A program made the position numbers and the translations under genes. DNA of 64,000 nt from an uncultured Granulosicoccaceae bacterium (lineage in GTDB: Bacteria; Pseudomonadota; Gammaproteobacteria; Granulosicoccales; Granulosicoccaceae): the NCBI GenBank assembly GCA_937931165.1, contig CALHCI010000084.1, positions 1 through 64,000 on the forward strand. Direction: 5' to 3'. The number at the start of each line of letters is the position of its first letter. Position 1 is the stretch's first letter. The notes under the pieces were generated by a model. That model was not told the origin of the DNA, made no database searches, and saw nothing but the letters and a program-made list of their open reading frames with translations. Of this stretch, positions 61,841-64,000 are shown piece after piece.

Positions 61841-63010
61841 ATGCATGACCAACCCACAACAAACACACAGCATCAGTTGCAATTCACAGGCAGTGGCTCT
61901 GAATATTTTCGTATCTGGATCGTTAATATTCTCTTAACCGTTGTCACTCTGTACATTTACTCGGCATGGGCCAAGGTACGTACGCGCCGTTATTTCTATG
62001 GCAACACGGTGCTTGATGGCAGTGCATTTGAGTACCACGCAACTGGTAAACAGCTATTGCCTGGCAGGTTAATCGGTCTGGTATTAATATTAATGATTGC
62101 TTTTGGTGAATCACTTTCAATCGCAGTGGCGTTGGCCGGCTACGGCCTGATTGCGGTTCTGGCGCCGTGGGCACTCTGTCGCTCAAGGCAATTCAATGCA
62201 CGCATGAGCAGCTACCGAAATATTCGCTTTGGCTTTTCCGGCAAAGCATGGAAGTTTTACGAGTACATTATATTAATGCCGTTTATACCAGTGCTGTTTA
62301 TTGGCACAATCGCAGTTGCACTGTTTTACTCAAGAGTAATAACTCAGGGTCAGGCATTCTTTTTCCTGCCTGTTGCAGTGTTTACACTGTATGCAATGGC
62401 ACCGTGGATACTCGGCAAACTCGCCAGGTATTCACTCAATAACAGCCTGTACGGTACCGCACAGTTTTCAACTGGTATAACTGCCGGGCGATATGCCAGC
62501 GTTTATTACAAAGCAATCGCACTCTCAATTGGTTTGTTCATCCTGCTTGGCGGGATTACCATTGGCGCGGCTACTCTGTTCGCAGAAACTGTAAATATTG
62601 ATCCCGAGGCACTGGCAAACCCGGATTCCCTGGCGGCATATGGGTTACTCGGATCGCTGTACCTCGTACTAATACCGGTTAGCACGCTAATAAAGGCCTA
62701 CATCGCGTGTCGGGTAAGAAACTATCAATTGAACAACACCACACTCGACAGGAAGTTCAATCTTAACTCCAACGTGACCACGATAAAGCTGTGGGGTCTG
62801 GAGTTGACTAATCTGTTGTTGATCGTATTGACTCTCGGGCTGGGTTATCCATGGGCCGCGATTCGCAAAGCACGCTTTATGGCAAACCACACACAGGTTA
62901 CGACCAGTCACAATGCAGATCAGTTTGTTGCAGACCAGGGTTATCAGGTGTCTGCTGTCGGTGACGAGATTGGTGATGCCTTTGATATGGATATTGCCGC
63001 GGGTTTCTAG
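61841..63010 (+). CDS. DUF898 (YjgN-like) membrane protein
   Basis: A 389-residue inner-membrane protein with about eight helices. The block FRIWIVNILLTVVTLYIYSAWAKVRTRRYFYGNTVLDG and its repeat-like partner KLWGLELTNLLLIVLTLGLGYPWAAIRKARF are the DUF898 signature. The function is unknown in the family. GGAAAAGGAG sits about 10 nt upstream of the ATG. The next gene on the same strand encodes a membrane M48 peptidase, a pairing seen in other Proteobacteria. Confidence 0.9.
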   Translation: MHDQPTTNTQHQLQFTGSGSEYFRIWIVNILLTVVTLYIYSAWAKVRTRRYFYGNTVLDGSAFEYHATGKQLLPGRLIGLVLILMIAFGESLSIAVALAGYGLIAVLAPWALCRSRQFNARMSSYRNIRFGFSGKAWKFYEYIILMPFIPVLFIGTIAVALFYSRVITQGQAFFFLPVAVFTLYAMAPWILGKLARYSLNNSLYGTAQFSTGITAGRYASVYYKAIALSIGLFILLGGITIGAATLFAETVNIDPEALANPDSLAAYGLLGSLYLVLIPVSTLIKAYIACRVRNYQLNNTTLDRKFNLNSNVTTIKLWGLELTNLLLIVLTLGLGYPWAAIRKARFMANHTQVTTSHNADQFVADQGYQVSAVGDEIGDAFDMDIAAGF

Positions 63011-63030
63011 CACGCCTCCCCTTTCCACCA

Positions 63031-63054
63031 AACCCTCCCCACGGGGAGGGTCAA
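63031..63054 (+). repeat. REP-like palindromic element, copy D
   Basis: ACCCTCCCC (63032-63040) and GGGGAGGGT (63043-63051) form a long perfect stem over a very short loop, followed by CAAGGCTC, matching the core of copies A-C. It lies in the gap after the DUF898 gene. Confidence 0.65.
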
Positions 63055-63117
63055 GGCTCACACTAATTTAAAGCAACATCAAAAATCACGCAAAGCTGTT
63101 AAGCAGAAACAACAACC

Positions 63118-64000
63118 ATGGTAACAGTCAACGGACAGTTCTTTGAAGCCCATGTGTCAACGCGACACAACGCCACACTTGAACTTGGCAATGGCAGATA
63201 CACACTGCAGTGCGACGCACTACCGGTAAGAGCCGGAGACATTAAAGAACTTTCAATTAGCGACAGACTCGGAAATATCGCAAGACGTATTCAATGGCCT
63301 GATGGCGCTACCTTTGAGTCCACAGACAACCAGTCGATAGACCGCGCAATTAATCATCAAGCCAGCGTGGGCGGAGTTTTACATGCGCTTGAAAGCCACT
63401 GGCGCTTTATTCCGGTTGCACTCGCATTAATCGGTTTCGCGGTTTTTGCATTATTTAGATGGGGATTACCCGCAGCGTCGTACCACATTGCCGACCGGCT
63501 ACCGGTGTCTGCGCATGAACTGGTTTCCGAAGGTGCTATAGCAACACTGGATAAAGTGTTGTTTACCCCTTCAAAGCTCAGCCAACACAGACAAGACGAG
63601 GTGTCTGAAAGTTTCAATAACCTGGTTAGCCAAATTGAAAACAGCGAATTCAACTACCGCTTGTATTTTAGAAATATGTCATTTGACGGTGTGAGTCTTC
63701 CCAACGCCATGGCACTGCCTTCCGGTGAAATCATTGTCACCGATGCGTTCGTGCAAATAGCAGGGCCGGGAGAACTCGAAGCAGTGCTGCTGCATGAAAT
63801 CGGCCACGTTGAAGAACACCACGGCATGCAACAGGCAATAAGTGCTTCCGCCACGTCCGTTACAGTCTCTCTCACCCTCGGTGAAATGAGTGGCCTGAGC
63901 GAGCTGATTACCGCTGTACCGATTTTCCTGATTCACAGTGGCTATTCACGTAAGAACGAATCGGCCGCAGATGAATTTGCATTTAAACGGATGGCAGAGT
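63118..64000 (+). CDS. M48-family membrane metallopeptidase, 3' truncated by window edge
   Basis: The first 294 codons of a zinc peptidase; the frame is open to the window end. A soluble N-terminal region, one transmembrane helix (WRFIPVALALIGFAVFALF, about residue 100) and a peptidase domain are visible. The zinc motif is LLHEIGHVEEHHG at about residue 226, and ESAADEFAF near the edge supplies the third ligand. The start ATG at 63118 follows the DUF898 gene by 107 bp. Members process or degrade envelope proteins. Confidence 0.88.
   Translation, partial: MVTVNGQFFEAHVSTRHNATLELGNGRYTLQCDALPVRAGDIKELSISDRLGNIARRIQWPDGATFESTDNQSIDRAINHQASVGGVLHALESHWRFIPVALALIGFAVFALFRWGLPAASYHIADRLPVSAHELVSEGAIATLDKVLFTPSKLSQHRQDEVSESFNNLVSQIENSEFNYRLYFRNMSFDGVSLPNAMALPSGEIIVTDAFVQIAGPGELEAVLLHEIGHVEEHHGMQQAISASATSVTVSLTLGEMSGLSELITAVPIFLIHSGYSRKNESAADEFAFKRMAE

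Overview
The window looks like chromosomal DNA of a free-living marine gammaproteobacterium. The support is a DMSP demethylase-like gene, ATP sulfurylase (Sat), an outer-membrane B12 uptake operon, a TonB-dependent receptor, Tat substrates, gammaproteobacterial-type pyrimidine genes and moderate GC. The genus cannot be fixed from sequence reading alone; an Arenicellales- or Chromatiales-like lineage is only a guess. No tRNA, rRNA, CRISPR array or prophage was seen.

Layout. 1-1.5 kb: 3' part of an IS66 transposase whose right end appears to have replaced the last codons of hpt. 1.5-3.8 kb: hpt, pyrE, pyrC. 3.9-5.8 kb: DMSP demethylase-like gene and a divergent flavoprotein. 5.8-9.8 kb: a compact minus-strand cluster with a ferritin-like protein, a membrane-anchored linalool dehydratase/isomerase-like protein, a DgkA-type lipid kinase and a small unknown protein; a shared 17-bp palindrome lies at its two upstream genes. 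10-12.5 kb: TauE exporter, N-formylglutamate hydrolase-like protein, glutamine amidotransferase. 12.7-16.4 kb: sulfate activation by cysD and cysNC, with cysD fused in frame to a domesticated-transposase-like domain. 16.5-21.2 kb: assorted hydrolases and exported proteins. 21.2-23.1 kb: sat and a CysH-like gene lacking the usual C-terminal Cys motif.

23.3-32 kb: complete aglEFGAK alpha-glucoside uptake and hydrolysis operon, divergent LacI regulator (aglR) and a KDPGal aldolase; both divergent promoters carry the same operator. 32-37.6 kb: fused indolepyruvate oxidoreductase, Lrp regulator, HupE-like protein with anchor protein, small Tat protein. 37.7-42.3 kb: cupin oxygenase, cobU, Tat cyclase, AhpD-like protein, MFS transporter. 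42.2-46.8 kb: tightly overlapping catabolic operon (NicX-like dioxygenase, alpha/beta hydrolase, acyl-CoA dehydrogenase-like flavoprotein, acyl-CoA ligase).

46.9-55.3 kb: B12 region. A cobalamin riboswitch precedes btuB, a beta-propeller-like lipoprotein, btuF, btuC and btuD; cobT and cobS run the other way, and cobU lies about 14 kb away. This suggests B12 salvage and uptake; no corrin-ring synthesis gene is seen here. 55.3-64 kb: transglutaminase-like protein, MBL-fold hydrolase, DUF1569 fragment, TPR protein, leucine-rich-repeat surface protein with DGDGWGW repeats, DUF898 membrane protein, and a truncated M48 peptidase. Four copies of a REP-like hairpin element are scattered through intergenic gaps.
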